The notes beneath the pieces are model-generated. The model had not been told where the DNA came from and made no database searches. It saw nothing but the letters and a program-made list of their open reading frames with translations. Below are positions 37,301-43,882 of a stretch of DNA of 64,000 nt, piece by piece. The stretch comes from Robertkochia sediminum. Its GTDB lineage: Bacteria; Bacteroidota; Bacteroidia; Flavobacteriales; Flavobacteriaceae. The position numbers and the translations under genes were made by a program. Location: positions 52,719 through 116,718 of the forward strand of contig NZ_JADMKT010000081.1 in assembly GCF_016786255.1 (NCBI RefSeq), in the 5' to 3' direction. Within the stretch, counting starts at the first letter, position 1, and every line of letters begins with the position of its first letter.

Positions 37301-37497
37301 AAGCCGGGGCCGTGCGAACCACCCCGATCCTGCTAACTGCAGGAACCGTAGTGATCGGAGCCTTTGTGATCCTCTTTGACCCTATTTTCCAGGGACTGGC
37401 CATTTCCCTTATGGGAGGTACCATTGTTTCGACCATCCTCACCCTGTTGGTCGTTCCCCTGGTGTATTATATGATCGAACGTAAAAAACATCCATAA
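34303..37497 (+). CDS. RND efflux pump, inner-membrane permease (AcrB superfamily)
   Basis: This 1064-residue transporter has the standard 12-TM plan: TM1 at residues 17-37 (TVLLMVVFMVIGVYS), a first porter domain, TM2-6 near 345-500 with the proton-relay region FVTGIVVDDSIIIAENM, a second porter domain, and TM8-12 near 880-1055. It resembles the hydrophobe/amphiphile-type RND permeases of Bacteroidota rather than the metal-type CusA, as shown by the N-terminal REEEPQIDVP motif. Substrates are unknown. It overlaps no gene; the PII-like gene starts 1 bp after its stop. Confidence 0.93.
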   Translation: MKEGLAGKIAKGFLTSKLTVLLMVVFMVIGVYSSFLIPREEEPQIDVPMADIFVGYPGASPLEVESRVIKPLEKLISNIKGVEYVYSTAMKEQGMVIVQFYVGEDIERSFVKLYNEINKHMDQMPEGVTFPLVKTRAIDDVPIMALTLWSENYDDYQLRKMAQELSDEIEKVSEVSVTKQIGGRNRQLRVVLDKAKLAASGLDVLSVAEMIRANNAQLSAGKFNRNDEEFLLHTGGFLETVSDVENLVVGVNNNMPVYLKQVAKIIDGPELPGNYVSMGFGQASEKAANYPSEYPAVTVSVAKRKGADAMKIADQIMEKTEHLRANLIPDDVHVEVTRNYGETASQKVSELLMHLIGAIIAVTLVVMLAMGWRGGLVVFLSVPITFALTLLSYYMLDYTLNRITLFALVFVTGIVVDDSIIIAENMHRHFKMKRLPFKQAAIYAINEVGNPTILATFTVIASVLPMAFVSGLMGPYMSPMPIGASIAMILSLFVALTITPYLGYIFLREKDKKAEEDPEKQDLSNTLVYRIYEKLERPLIENKFKRTVFLGVNVLLLLGSMSLFFTNSVAVKMLPFDNKNEFQVVIDMPEGTTLERTAAVTAEVAQYLRTRPEVVNYQSYAGSSAPITFNGLVRHYDLRGGSNMADIQVNLTDKHDRSEQSHDIAKKLRPEMQRIAAKYGANLKVVEVPPGPPVLSTIVAEVYGPDYDKQIAIADSLRQILSNTEDVVDIDWMVEADQKEFRYEVDREKAMLNGVAPKQVAYTMHTALSGNSIGTLYDEKASKQVSIVMELDEAERSSVMDINQLQVRSEQGKMVALGDLVNVKEATRDKSIYRKNQKRVVYVLADMAGTLESPVYAILGMEDKLKAIDLPQGYTIEERYMEQPELEDNYTVKWDGEWQITLEVFRDLGGAFLAVIFIIYILIVGWFQNFKTPVVMMVAIPLSLVGIILGHWMLGAFFTATSFIGMIALAGIMVRNSVLLIDFVNLRLEEGVPLKQAVIEAGAVRTTPILLTAGTVVIGAFVILFDPIFQGLAISLMGGTIVSTILTLLVVPLVYYMIERKKHP

Positions 37498-37498
37498 T

Positions 37499-37804
37499 AT
37501 GAAACTGGTAATCGTAACCGCAGTAGAAGAATTCAATAAAGACATTCGCAAGCTGTTCAGAAAGGCTGAGATCGAGAACTTCAGTTCTTCCGATATCGAC
37601 GGATTCAAAACCATGCCCGCTGTGTTTAAAGCAGCGAGTTGGGTCACCGGAGAACGTTCAGGAGCAGATTCAAATATGTTCTTCTCCTTTACCGCCCCGG
37701 ATAAGATCGATATCCTGTTCGACCTGATCGAAGAATTCAACAAGAACATCGAAACCAATAATCCGATCCGCGCCATTGTGGTGCCCATCGAGAAGTTTAT
37801 ATAA
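37499..37804 (+). CDS. PII-like (CutA/DUF3240-type) small protein
   Basis: This 101-residue protein begins MKLVIVTAVEEFNKDIRKLF and ends in a beta strand PIRAIVVPIEKFI. The length and alpha/beta spacing fit the PII/CutA-like ferredoxin-fold family often coded at the end of RND efflux operons. No T-loop uridylylation Tyr is evident. It follows the RND gene by 1 bp. A regulatory or metal-binding trimer is a reasonable guess from the fold; no experimental function is claimed. Confidence 0.7.
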   Translation: MKLVIVTAVEEFNKDIRKLFRKAEIENFSSSDIDGFKTMPAVFKAASWVTGERSGADSNMFFSFTAPDKIDILFDLIEEFNKNIETNNPIRAIVVPIEKFI

Positions 37805-37855
37805 GTACACTTTTTCATGTGTGTTTACATAGTGCCTATGGTTTAGGTTTGTTAG

Positions 37856-37897
37856 TGAAAACCCCTTCAGTAGTTTACCTGCTGCGGGGGTTTTAGT
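37856..37897 (+). terminator. Intrinsic terminator of the TolC-RND operon
   Basis: AAAACCCC (37858-37865) pairs with GGGGTTTT (about 37886-37894), with further pairing CAGTAG/CTGCTG inside. A T-rich tail follows. It lies about 55 bp after the PII-like gene. Confidence 0.7.
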
Positions 37898-37917
37898 ATT
37901 TAGAACAGGTCTGCTTA

Positions 37918-37931
37918 GTGACCCGTGTAAC
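37918..37931 (+). promoter_or_regulatory. Crp/Fnr-type operator of the DUF2202 gene
   Basis: GTGAC (37918-37922), spacer CCGT and GTAAC (37927-37931) fit the GTnAC-N4-GTnAC pattern. The centre (37924.5) lies exactly 33 bp before the centre of the box TAATTTTA at 37954-37961, the same geometry as the other two sites. The dyad is less perfect than the others. Confidence 0.55.
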
Positions 37932-37953
37932 ATGGGAAATAACAGGAAAGCCG

Positions 37954-37961
37954 TAATTTTA
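37954..37961 (+). promoter_or_regulatory. -7 promoter box of the DUF2202 gene
   Basis: TAATTTTA matches TAnnTTTG at all but the last base. It gives a leader of about 60 nt before the ATG at 38029. The call depends on the matching distance to the upstream dyad. Confidence 0.45.
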
Positions 37962-38028
37962 GTCCCCCGGTTAAAGCCTTTTCATAAAAGGACCAGACCG
38001 TCTTATAAAGCATAAAAAAACTATTACC

Positions 38029-38664
38029 ATGCACACGTTGATCATTAAAATAATAACAGCCATTTTGTTGTCGCTACCCGTAATGGGAATCGCGCAACAG
38101 CAGGAACTAAAAGAACAAGATGCCAAAGCACTCACCTACCTTTTGGAGGAAGAGAAAATGGCCCACGACGCATATACTGCCTTTTACGAGCAATATGGCA
38201 AACGTATTTTCAACAATATCGCACAAAGTGAACAACGGCACCTGGAAAAGGTGAAAACGATGGTTGATACCCATAAGATCGAATACCGCCTCGACGGGGA
38301 AAAAGGAGTGTTCTACGATCCTGAGATCAAAATGCTTTACGAACAGCTTATAACGGCCGGAATGACCTCAGAAGAAGAAGCCTTAAAAACCGGTAAGCTT
38401 ATCGAAGAAACCGATATCGCCGACCTTAAAGAGGCGCTCGCAAGCACAGCAAATGAAGACCTCAAGGTGATGTATTCCTATTTACTCGAAGCATCTGAAC
38501 GTCATCTGGCAGCCTTTAACCGTCATCTGGGTGAAGGAGGAGAAAAGACCGGTAAGCAAGGATGCAAAAAGGACGGATGTAAAAAAGATGCTACCGGGAA
38601 GGAGGGTTGCAAAAAGGAAGGCTGCAAGAAAGAAAATTGTAAAAAAGAAACCACCAAACTTTAA
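38029..38664 (+). CDS. DUF2202 ferritin-like exported protein with Cys-Lys tail
   Basis: This 211-residue protein has a signal peptide ending at GIAQ. A DUF2202 four-helix domain follows, with ferritin-like carboxylate/His residues (YLLEEEKMAHDAY near 40-50, QSEQRHLEKV near 70, EASERHLAAFNRHL near 160). The last 35 residues are a low-complexity tail with five CKK repeats (GCKKDGCKK, EGCKKEGCKK, NCKKE), plausibly binding soft metals such as copper. It has its own promoter with a Crp/Fnr-type dyad and a bidirectional terminator. Metal binding is inferred from composition. Confidence 0.85.
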   Translation: MHTLIIKIITAILLSLPVMGIAQQQELKEQDAKALTYLLEEEKMAHDAYTAFYEQYGKRIFNNIAQSEQRHLEKVKTMVDTHKIEYRLDGEKGVFYDPEIKMLYEQLITAGMTSEEEALKTGKLIEETDIADLKEALASTANEDLKVMYSYLLEASERHLAAFNRHLGEGGEKTGKQGCKKDGCKKDATGKEGCKKEGCKKENCKKETTKL

Positions 38665-38696
38665 AATTGCTTTTTATATAGGGTTTGCCCCAACCA

Positions 38697-38724
38697 AAAA
38701 GCCCCTGCTGTCAGGGGCTTTCTC
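38697..38724. terminator. Bidirectional terminator between DUF2202 and DUF2892 genes
   Basis: AAAAGCCCCTG (to 38708) pairs with CAGGGGCTTT (38713-38722) around a 4-nt loop. A-rich and T-rich flanks on both sides let it end transcripts of both convergent genes. Confidence 0.75.
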
Positions 38725-38751
38725 ATTTTATGAATTCAAGCTAAGCGTTGC

Positions 38752-38961
38752 TTACTTTTCTTTAACCGGACAGGTATTGATCCCAAATGGGGCATAGAGC
38801 GGACAAAAACTGATCAAACTGGTTAGAACGAATACTGCGCCAAGTGCGAGCAATACCGTACCCAGGGTCCCGCTAATGATGCCGGTATAATACAATACGC
38901 CAATAACGACTGCTACGAGTATCCTCAGGATACGATCGGTAGCTCCCATATTTTTCTTCAT
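38752..38961 (-). CDS. DUF2892 small inner-membrane protein
   Basis: This 69-residue protein has two hydrophobic segments (about residues 12-30 and 34-52). The DUF2892 (YgaP_TM-like) signatures are NMGATDRILRI at the start and SFCPLYAPFGINTC at the end, with the conserved Cys pair. The family is of unknown function, often linked to rhodanese-type or stress genes. It lies 11 bp after a 32-residue membrane protein gene and shares its promoter. Confidence 0.85.
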   Translation of the reverse strand: MKKNMGATDRILRILVAVVIGVLYYTGIISGTLGTVLLALGAVFVLTSLISFCPLYAPFGINTCPVKEK

Positions 38962-38972
38962 GATAATTGATT

Positions 38973-39071
38973 TTAGTTGAACAAATATTTAATGGTTAAA
39001 ACGATCAGTGTGATCAGTCCAAAGCAGATCAAACAGACCATTGCAAATTTTATTAGTTGACTTTTTTTCAT
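38973..39071 (-). CDS. Tiny 32-residue single-span membrane protein
   Basis: The ATG at 39069-39071 encodes MKKSQLIKFAMVCLICFGL and then a hydrophobic stretch (ITLIVLTI) ending in KYLFN. This is one basic-in transmembrane helix. It lies between a Crp/Fnr-regulated promoter and the DUF2892 gene (11 bp apart), in a position where a leader alone would not need an open frame. No known family is recognised. It is likely real because the promoter, start codon and spacing to the next gene are all consistent. Confidence 0.65.
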   Translation of the reverse strand: MKKSQLIKFAMVCLICFGLITLIVLTIKYLFN

Positions 39072-39080
39072 CGATCATAT

Positions 39081-39088
39081 CAAATATA
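39081..39088 (-). promoter_or_regulatory. -7 promoter box of the small-protein/DUF2892 pair
   Basis: On the minus strand these bases read TATATTTG, an exact TAnnTTTG match. It lies 10 bp before the small ORF start and 33 bp (centre to centre) from the GTGAC-N4-GTCAC dyad. Confidence 0.65.
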
Positions 39089-39109
39089 CTCATGGTCCTG
39101 AAGTCATGC

Positions 39110-39125
39110 AGTGACTAAGGTCACA
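39110..39125 (-). promoter_or_regulatory. Crp/Fnr-type operator of the small-protein/DUF2892 pair
   Basis: GTGAC (39111-39115), spacer TAAG and GTCAC (39120-39124) form a perfect dyad. With flanks it reads AGTGA-N6-TCACA, nine of ten positions of the E. coli CRP consensus TGTGA-N6-TCACA. The centre (39117.5) is at about -41 from the predicted start. It sits just after the stop of the Crp/Fnr gene. Confidence 0.75.
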
Positions 39126-39126
39126 A

Positions 39127-39741
39127 CTACAACACTTCAATTGCATTCCCCACCTGTTTAACCAGTCCTTCACCCTCCAGTTTCTTCATGATCCTGCTCA
39201 CCACCTCCCGAACAGTGCCCAGTTCATTGGCGATCTGCTGATGCGACATATTGAGAGGATTCTCCCTTTTCAAGGCGACCTTCTCCTTTAAATGCTTATA
39301 AAGCCTTACATCCATTTTACTGAATAACACATGATGAATGGTGTCCAACAACTCGGCATATCGCTCTTTGTATTGTTGAAAGAAGAAAGTATTAACAAAG
39401 GGATGTTCATGACTTAAAGCATGGATCGCGGTAACCGGGATCAGGAGGAGTTCACTATCCTCCTCGGTAACCGCATACACCTGGCTCGGTTCACGATTGT
39501 TTCCGGCAGCAAACGACATGATACAACTTTCATCAGGGCGTATGTAGTACAGCAATAGCTCTCTGTCTTCATACCTCGTAAAAACCTTGACCAATCCTTT
39601 TCTAACCAAAGGGACTACGGTAACGTACTGTCCTTCCCTGAGGATCTCCGTACCCTTTTCGATATAGTGCACTTCTCCTGCCACGGTCATTTTATCAATG
39701 ATCCGTTGAAGTGATACAGATGGTTTAGAATCGTTATTCAT
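39127..39741 (-). CDS. Crp/Fnr family transcriptional regulator
   Basis: This 204-residue regulator has a cNMP-binding-like beta-roll (residues 20-105), a dimerisation helix (about 115-140) and a C-terminal winged helix (160-204). The recognition helix TVREVVSRIMKKL has Arg178, Glu179 and Arg183 at the CRP positions R-E-x-x-x-R, which read GTGA half-sites. The Fnr N-terminal Cys cluster is absent and Cys73 (DESCIMSF) is the only Cys; the cAMP phosphate-binding signature is not present, so the signal is unknown. Three matching dyads nearby (31831, 37918, 39110) suggest it controls the efflux operon, the DUF2202 gene and the DUF2892 pair. Confidence 0.93.
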   Translation of the reverse strand: MNNDSKPSVSLQRIIDKMTVAGEVHYIEKGTEILREGQYVTVVPLVRKGLVKVFTRYEDRELLLYYIRPDESCIMSFAAGNNREPSQVYAVTEEDSELLLIPVTAIHALSHEHPFVNTFFFQQYKERYAELLDTIHHVLFSKMDVRLYKHLKEKVALKRENPLNMSHQQIANELGTVREVVSRIMKKLEGEGLVKQVGNAIEVL

Positions 39742-39844
39742 GGTTAAGTCTTACGAAAATTATTGAACCGCATTTATTAAAGATAATAAAAACTATGTAG
39801 GGCTAAAACTACATTGCCCAGGTATGTTCCAATAGAAAATGGTG

Positions 39845-39878
39845 CAAAAAAAGAAAACCCACGCAAGGCGAGGGTTTC
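39845..39878 (-). terminator. Intrinsic terminator of the sugar-porter gene and PUL operon
   Basis: On the minus strand GAAACCC (39872-39878) pairs with GGGTTTTC (39853-39860), followed by seven Ts (plus-strand A run 39846-39852). It lies about 30 bp after the last gene of the polysaccharide locus. Confidence 0.75.
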
Positions 39879-39905
39879 TATGATATTACGGTCGTTTGTT
39901 CAAGC

Positions 39906-41420
39906 TTATTTAACCAGCAACAGCTCTTCGACCTCTTCCAGGGTTTTCCCTTTGGTTTCGATCACGAACTTCATTACGAAGAACAGGGCCAGTAAGGCCA
40001 GCACCGCATATATGGCAAAGGTTATCGTTGGTCCAAGGTTCGATAGTTCCCAGGGGAAGAACTGGGTAACGGTATAACTCACCAAAGAGTTAAAGAATCC
40101 AACCACCGAAATGGCGATCCCTTTAACATTCCCGGGGAAGATCTCCGAAAGCAAGGTCCACATCACCGGTCCCAGAGAGATCGCAAACGCCGCCACATAA
40201 AGCAGAATAGCGATCAATACCAGGGTGGCATTGATAGAAATGAACTTCTTGGTCTCATTGCGTTTAAAATCCTGTAGCTGTGCTTCTGTAAGCAAAGGCT
40301 GAAGGTTTTCTGATAATTCCTTTTGTGAATAGAAGGTGCTTCCCTCAAGTGACTTAATTGCTTCCTGAACCTCTTCCGACGCTACCTGGCTTATCGCTTC
40401 AGGAGTCAGGGTGTACGTAGCCTTATAAAAGGCATAGGTGGCCATAGAAAGGGCAATGGTCATCGCAACGGTTCCGATCATCAGTAAGGGCTTTCGGCCC
40501 AGGTTATCGATAAGACGGATCGCTACCAGAGTGAATACGAGGTTGGTCAAACCAACCACGATGGCCTGGAGGAAAGACGAATCGGTACTTCCACCGGCCT
40601 GTTCGAAGATGGTCGGTGCATAATAGAATATGGCATTGATCCCTGTGATCTGTTGGAAGAATGCGATTCCCAGAGCAATGATGATGATGGTACGCATCCT
40701 GCTGCTGAACAGGTCTGAAATTGTTCCTTTCTTCTCCTTTTTATCCACCCCACGCTGGATCTCCTGCAGGGTGAGTTCGGCATAGTCCTTCCCTCCGATC
40801 TTTACCAGGATCTTTTCCGCAGCCTTCTTCAGGTTCTGACTTTGAATAAGCCAACGCGGACTCCGAGGTACAGAGAAAAGCGCCAGGAAATAGATGAAGG
40901 CCGGAATAGCTTCAACTCCCAGCATCCACCTCCAGCTTTCGCCTTCGATATCTTTAAGGAAATAATTTGAGAAATACGCTACCGAGATACCGATCACGAT
41001 ATTGAGCTGATTTAACGATACCAGACTCCCTCTGAGCTTTGGCGGAGCGATCTCTGCGATATAAATAGGCGCAATAAGAATGGCACCCCCGATCCCGACA
41101 CCCCCGATGATACGGGCTACGACAAATTCGACGTATCCGGTTGCCAGGGCCGACCAGGTGGCAGAAACCGTGAAAAGAATCGCGGTAACAATAAGAATGT
41201 TCTTACGGCCAAAACGGTCGCTTAACGGACCGGCAGAGATATTCCCGGCCATGGCGCCGAAGATCACACAGCCTACGGCAAAGCCCAGTTCCCAATCGGA
41301 CATCTGGAAATACGTTGTGATCCCGTTCACGGCGCCGGAGATCACGGCACTGTCAAATCCTAAAAGAAAGCCTCCCAAAGCAACGACGAGGCTGATAAAA
41401 ATAGTATACCCTTTATTCAT
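39906..41420 (-). CDS. Sugar porter family MFS transporter
   Basis: This 504-residue, 12-TM transporter belongs to the sugar porter family. Signatures are GFLLGFDSAVISGA (TM1), the cytoplasmic loop GPLSDRFGRKN (residues about 64-74), ESPRWL-like sequence here VPRSPRWLIQ, QQITGINAIFYYAPTIFE (TM7) and the PETKG-like end VIETKGKTLEE. An inserted periplasmic stretch of about 55 residues between TM9 and TM10 is seen in Bacteroidota members. It is the last gene of the polysaccharide operon, 22 bp after the GH30 gene, and likely imports the released glucose. Confidence 0.94.
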   Translation of the reverse strand: MNKGYTIFISLVVALGGFLLGFDSAVISGAVNGITTYFQMSDWELGFAVGCVIFGAMAGNISAGPLSDRFGRKNILIVTAILFTVSATWSALATGYVEFVVARIIGGVGIGGAILIAPIYIAEIAPPKLRGSLVSLNQLNIVIGISVAYFSNYFLKDIEGESWRWMLGVEAIPAFIYFLALFSVPRSPRWLIQSQNLKKAAEKILVKIGGKDYAELTLQEIQRGVDKKEKKGTISDLFSSRMRTIIIIALGIAFFQQITGINAIFYYAPTIFEQAGGSTDSSFLQAIVVGLTNLVFTLVAIRLIDNLGRKPLLMIGTVAMTIALSMATYAFYKATYTLTPEAISQVASEEVQEAIKSLEGSTFYSQKELSENLQPLLTEAQLQDFKRNETKKFISINATLVLIAILLYVAAFAISLGPVMWTLLSEIFPGNVKGIAISVVGFFNSLVSYTVTQFFPWELSNLGPTITFAIYAVLALLALFFVMKFVIETKGKTLEEVEELLLVK

Positions 41421-41442
41421 GGTAAGATGGTTATAACGTCTG

Positions 41443-42930
41443 TTAGTAGATCAATGTTTGCATCGCATGGGGCATGATCTCAAGGTTGACCTCACTATCT
41501 CCCACGATCATTTTATACGCGATCTGTTCGTCTGTAGAATTCATCACCACGGTGGCCATGCTTCCATCAACATTAACAAATGTAGTACTTTCCAGCGTAC
41601 TTCTGCTCGTGGTAGTACTCACCCGTTTAGCACCGGGCTGTATGTATCTGGAAAAGTGGCCAATATAATAATAAGTTGGCGTAAAGATAAGTTCATCTGT
41701 TTTCGTATTGGCATGAACCGGAGCAAAGCAAAAGTTCTCCACATGGTTCGGGCCACCGCGTTCGTCGAGCAATACATTCCAGTCGGTCCACCCTACAACC
41801 CCGCTGTTGAAATCGTTGATCATCGAATTCCCGTAACGTTCTGCATTAGGCCAGTAGAACATGAGCTCAGGGTCGAACCCTTCCTGACACCCTTCTGTAA
41901 ACAGTAAATTCTTGGATGGGAAAGATTCATTGATATTTTTAAGGTTATCGTATTTAGGTAACCCACCGGTCCATGTCTCGTACCAGTGAAACCCGATCCC
42001 CCAAACATATTTTGCAGCTTCAGGGTCTTCGAGGATCGTATTGGCCCTGTCGGTGATCAGGTCGCGATTGTGGTCCCATACCACGATCTTTTTATCGCCC
42101 ATCCCGGCCTTTTCCAAAGTAGGTCCCAAATAATCTTTTACAAAATCACGCTCTTCTTCGGCGGTATAGATACACGACTCCCAACGCTGCACGGCCATGG
42201 GCTCATTTTGCACTGTAAGTCCCCATACCGGGATCCCTTCGGCCTCATAGGCTTCGATAAACTTCACATAGTAATTGGCCCATGCCTGACGGTATTCGGG
42301 AAGGAGTTTCCCTCCCCTAAGCATATGGTTATTGGTTTTCATAAACGCAGGCGGACTCCATGGACTGGCGTAAAACACCAGGTCGTCGCCAACGAGATCG
42401 ATCGCCTTTTTGATCATTGGAATGCGCTTTTCCTTGTCCTTTTCAATGGAAAATGTCTTTAATTCAGCATCGCCTTCCTCTATATAGGTATGACTACCGA
42501 GTCCGAAGTCACTACTGTGAATACTGGTTCTGATAATGTTGTAAGCATTCCCGTCCTTTCCGTAAAGAGCTGTTAAGAGTTTTTCCTGTTGGGCAGGGCT
42601 CAAGGTTGAAAAAACTTCAGCAGAAGCATCGGTAATGGCACCTCCGATACCCAGGAACTCCTGAAAGGTCTTTTGCGGATTTACCATCACAGCCACTTCG
42701 GTTTCCAGGGGTTGTACCTTCCCTTCAAATTGAAGTTCATGCGTTTTGGCCAGTCGCAAAGCAGTATCCCTGGCCGTAGTGTATACAACCAGGGAACTGC
42801 CTTTATAACTGCTTTCAGAAGTTTGTTCTTTCATTTCATTGTTTTGCTTTTGAGTTGCAGATCCCGAACAGGAAACCAGTCCGACAAAAACTCCCAGCAA
42901 AAGCCATTGACATATAGAGGTATTGGTCAT
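41443..42930 (-). CDS. Glycoside hydrolase family 30, lipoprotein (beta-1,6-glucanase/glucosylceramidase type)
   Basis: This 495-residue enzyme has a lipobox ending at Cys21 (FVGLVSC). The (beta/alpha)8 domain carries the acid/base Glu243 in TVQNEP and the nucleophile Glu346 in LLFTEG, in the GH30 context FGGSITDA-like FLGIGGAITDA. A C-terminal beta-sandwich ends the protein. In laminarin loci GH30 enzymes cleave beta-1,6-linked glucose branches; this is the likeliest substrate here. The sugar porter follows after 22 bp and GH16 precedes by 22 bp. Confidence 0.93.
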   Translation of the reverse strand: MTNTSICQWLLLGVFVGLVSCSGSATQKQNNEMKEQTSESSYKGSSLVVYTTARDTALRLAKTHELQFEGKVQPLETEVAVMVNPQKTFQEFLGIGGAITDASAEVFSTLSPAQQEKLLTALYGKDGNAYNIIRTSIHSSDFGLGSHTYIEEGDAELKTFSIEKDKEKRIPMIKKAIDLVGDDLVFYASPWSPPAFMKTNNHMLRGGKLLPEYRQAWANYYVKFIEAYEAEGIPVWGLTVQNEPMAVQRWESCIYTAEEERDFVKDYLGPTLEKAGMGDKKIVVWDHNRDLITDRANTILEDPEAAKYVWGIGFHWYETWTGGLPKYDNLKNINESFPSKNLLFTEGCQEGFDPELMFYWPNAERYGNSMINDFNSGVVGWTDWNVLLDERGGPNHVENFCFAPVHANTKTDELIFTPTYYYIGHFSRYIQPGAKRVSTTTSRSTLESTTFVNVDGSMATVVMNSTDEQIAYKMIVGDSEVNLEIMPHAMQTLIY

Positions 42931-42952
42931 CTTACAGTATAATTGATGTTAC

Positions 42953-43837
42953 TTACTTTTTGGCTTCGTGTTTTACCCAATCAACTTCCATCACCCATTC
43001 GCCTTCCATAGGAGCGTCTGTGATCTTGGCAAAGTTCAGAATAGCGAACATGGCTTCAGGGTATTTATCTCCTTGCCCTTCGTTTCTGTAGATCTCCTCG
43101 CCATCCAGACGGTACACCAGATCACTTCCTTCCCACTCTACAGAGTATTCGTGATACTCACCCAAAGTTGCCGGAAAATCTTTACGCATGCTCCACCAGT
43201 CACCTTTATCGCATTCGCCTTCGCTCTTAATGGCGCCGGTAGTAAAGCGATCCTTATGGTGGTCACCGTGGTGTTCGAAAATATCGATCTCTCCAGAACC
43301 GGTCATTGGCCAGCAAACATTCTCATCTTCCTCCTGTACGGGTGGCTCATTATTTTGAGCTCCCAATAGCCACCACGCAGGGAACATACTCGCTTGTCCG
43401 TTATCGTGGATCTTTAAACGAGCCGTCCACTTACCTTTTACAAACTCCTTTCGGTTCTTGGTCACGATCCTGGAGGAGACGTAGCGCGTGTCAGGATGTT
43501 GTTTCCCGAACTTGTCCAGGTTGTCACAAGGCAATTCCTCTTCGAGGCTTACGACCTTGATCTTTAGAGAACCATCGCTTACTTCACGGGTGCCATATTG
43601 CCCATCGGGAACATAGCAATGAAATTCATTGTTTACCCAAATACGCTGTTCCTGCCAGTTGTCCTCATTAAAGGTGTCGAAATCGTCAAAAAAGTCGACT
43701 TCCCAGACGGAGGAACTCTCAGTAACCCCGCCAGTTGCCGTATCTTGTGCTTCTTTTTTAGTCTCTGTTTTACACGAGAGTAAAACTGTTGCTATCCCGA
43801 CCAGGGCGAGCCATTTTAAATGATATGCCTGTTTCAT
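42953..43837 (-). CDS. Glycoside hydrolase family 16, lipoprotein (endo-beta-glucanase type)
   Basis: This 294-residue enzyme has a lipobox ending at Cys22 (ATVLLSC). The jelly-roll core shows the GH16 catalytic motif ExDxxE as EIDIFEHH (Glu183, Asp185, Glu188), with PAWWLLG upstream and EYHEYSVEWEGSDLVYRLDG downstream. The presence of the extra Met-free EIDIFE form suggests a beta-1,3(4)-glucanase/laminarinase or related enzyme. It is predicted to be surface- or periplasm-anchored. It lies in the operon between the FN3 lipoprotein and the GH30 gene. Confidence 0.93.
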   Translation of the reverse strand: MKQAYHLKWLALVGIATVLLSCKTETKKEAQDTATGGVTESSSVWEVDFFDDFDTFNEDNWQEQRIWVNNEFHCYVPDGQYGTREVSDGSLKIKVVSLEEELPCDNLDKFGKQHPDTRYVSSRIVTKNRKEFVKGKWTARLKIHDNGQASMFPAWWLLGAQNNEPPVQEEDENVCWPMTGSGEIDIFEHHGDHHKDRFTTGAIKSEGECDKGDWWSMRKDFPATLGEYHEYSVEWEGSDLVYRLDGEEIYRNEGQGDKYPEAMFAILNFAKITDAPMEGEWVMEVDWVKHEAKK

Positions 43838-43882
43838 TGTACAGTAATTTTTAGATGTTATTTATTTTTGGTCTGTTGTGAA

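Noticed and set aside
39103..39115. Second dyad GTCA-N5-TGAC next to the 39.11-kb operator
   Set aside because: It overlaps the stronger GTGAC-N4-GTCAC dyad and has no counterpart at the other two promoters.
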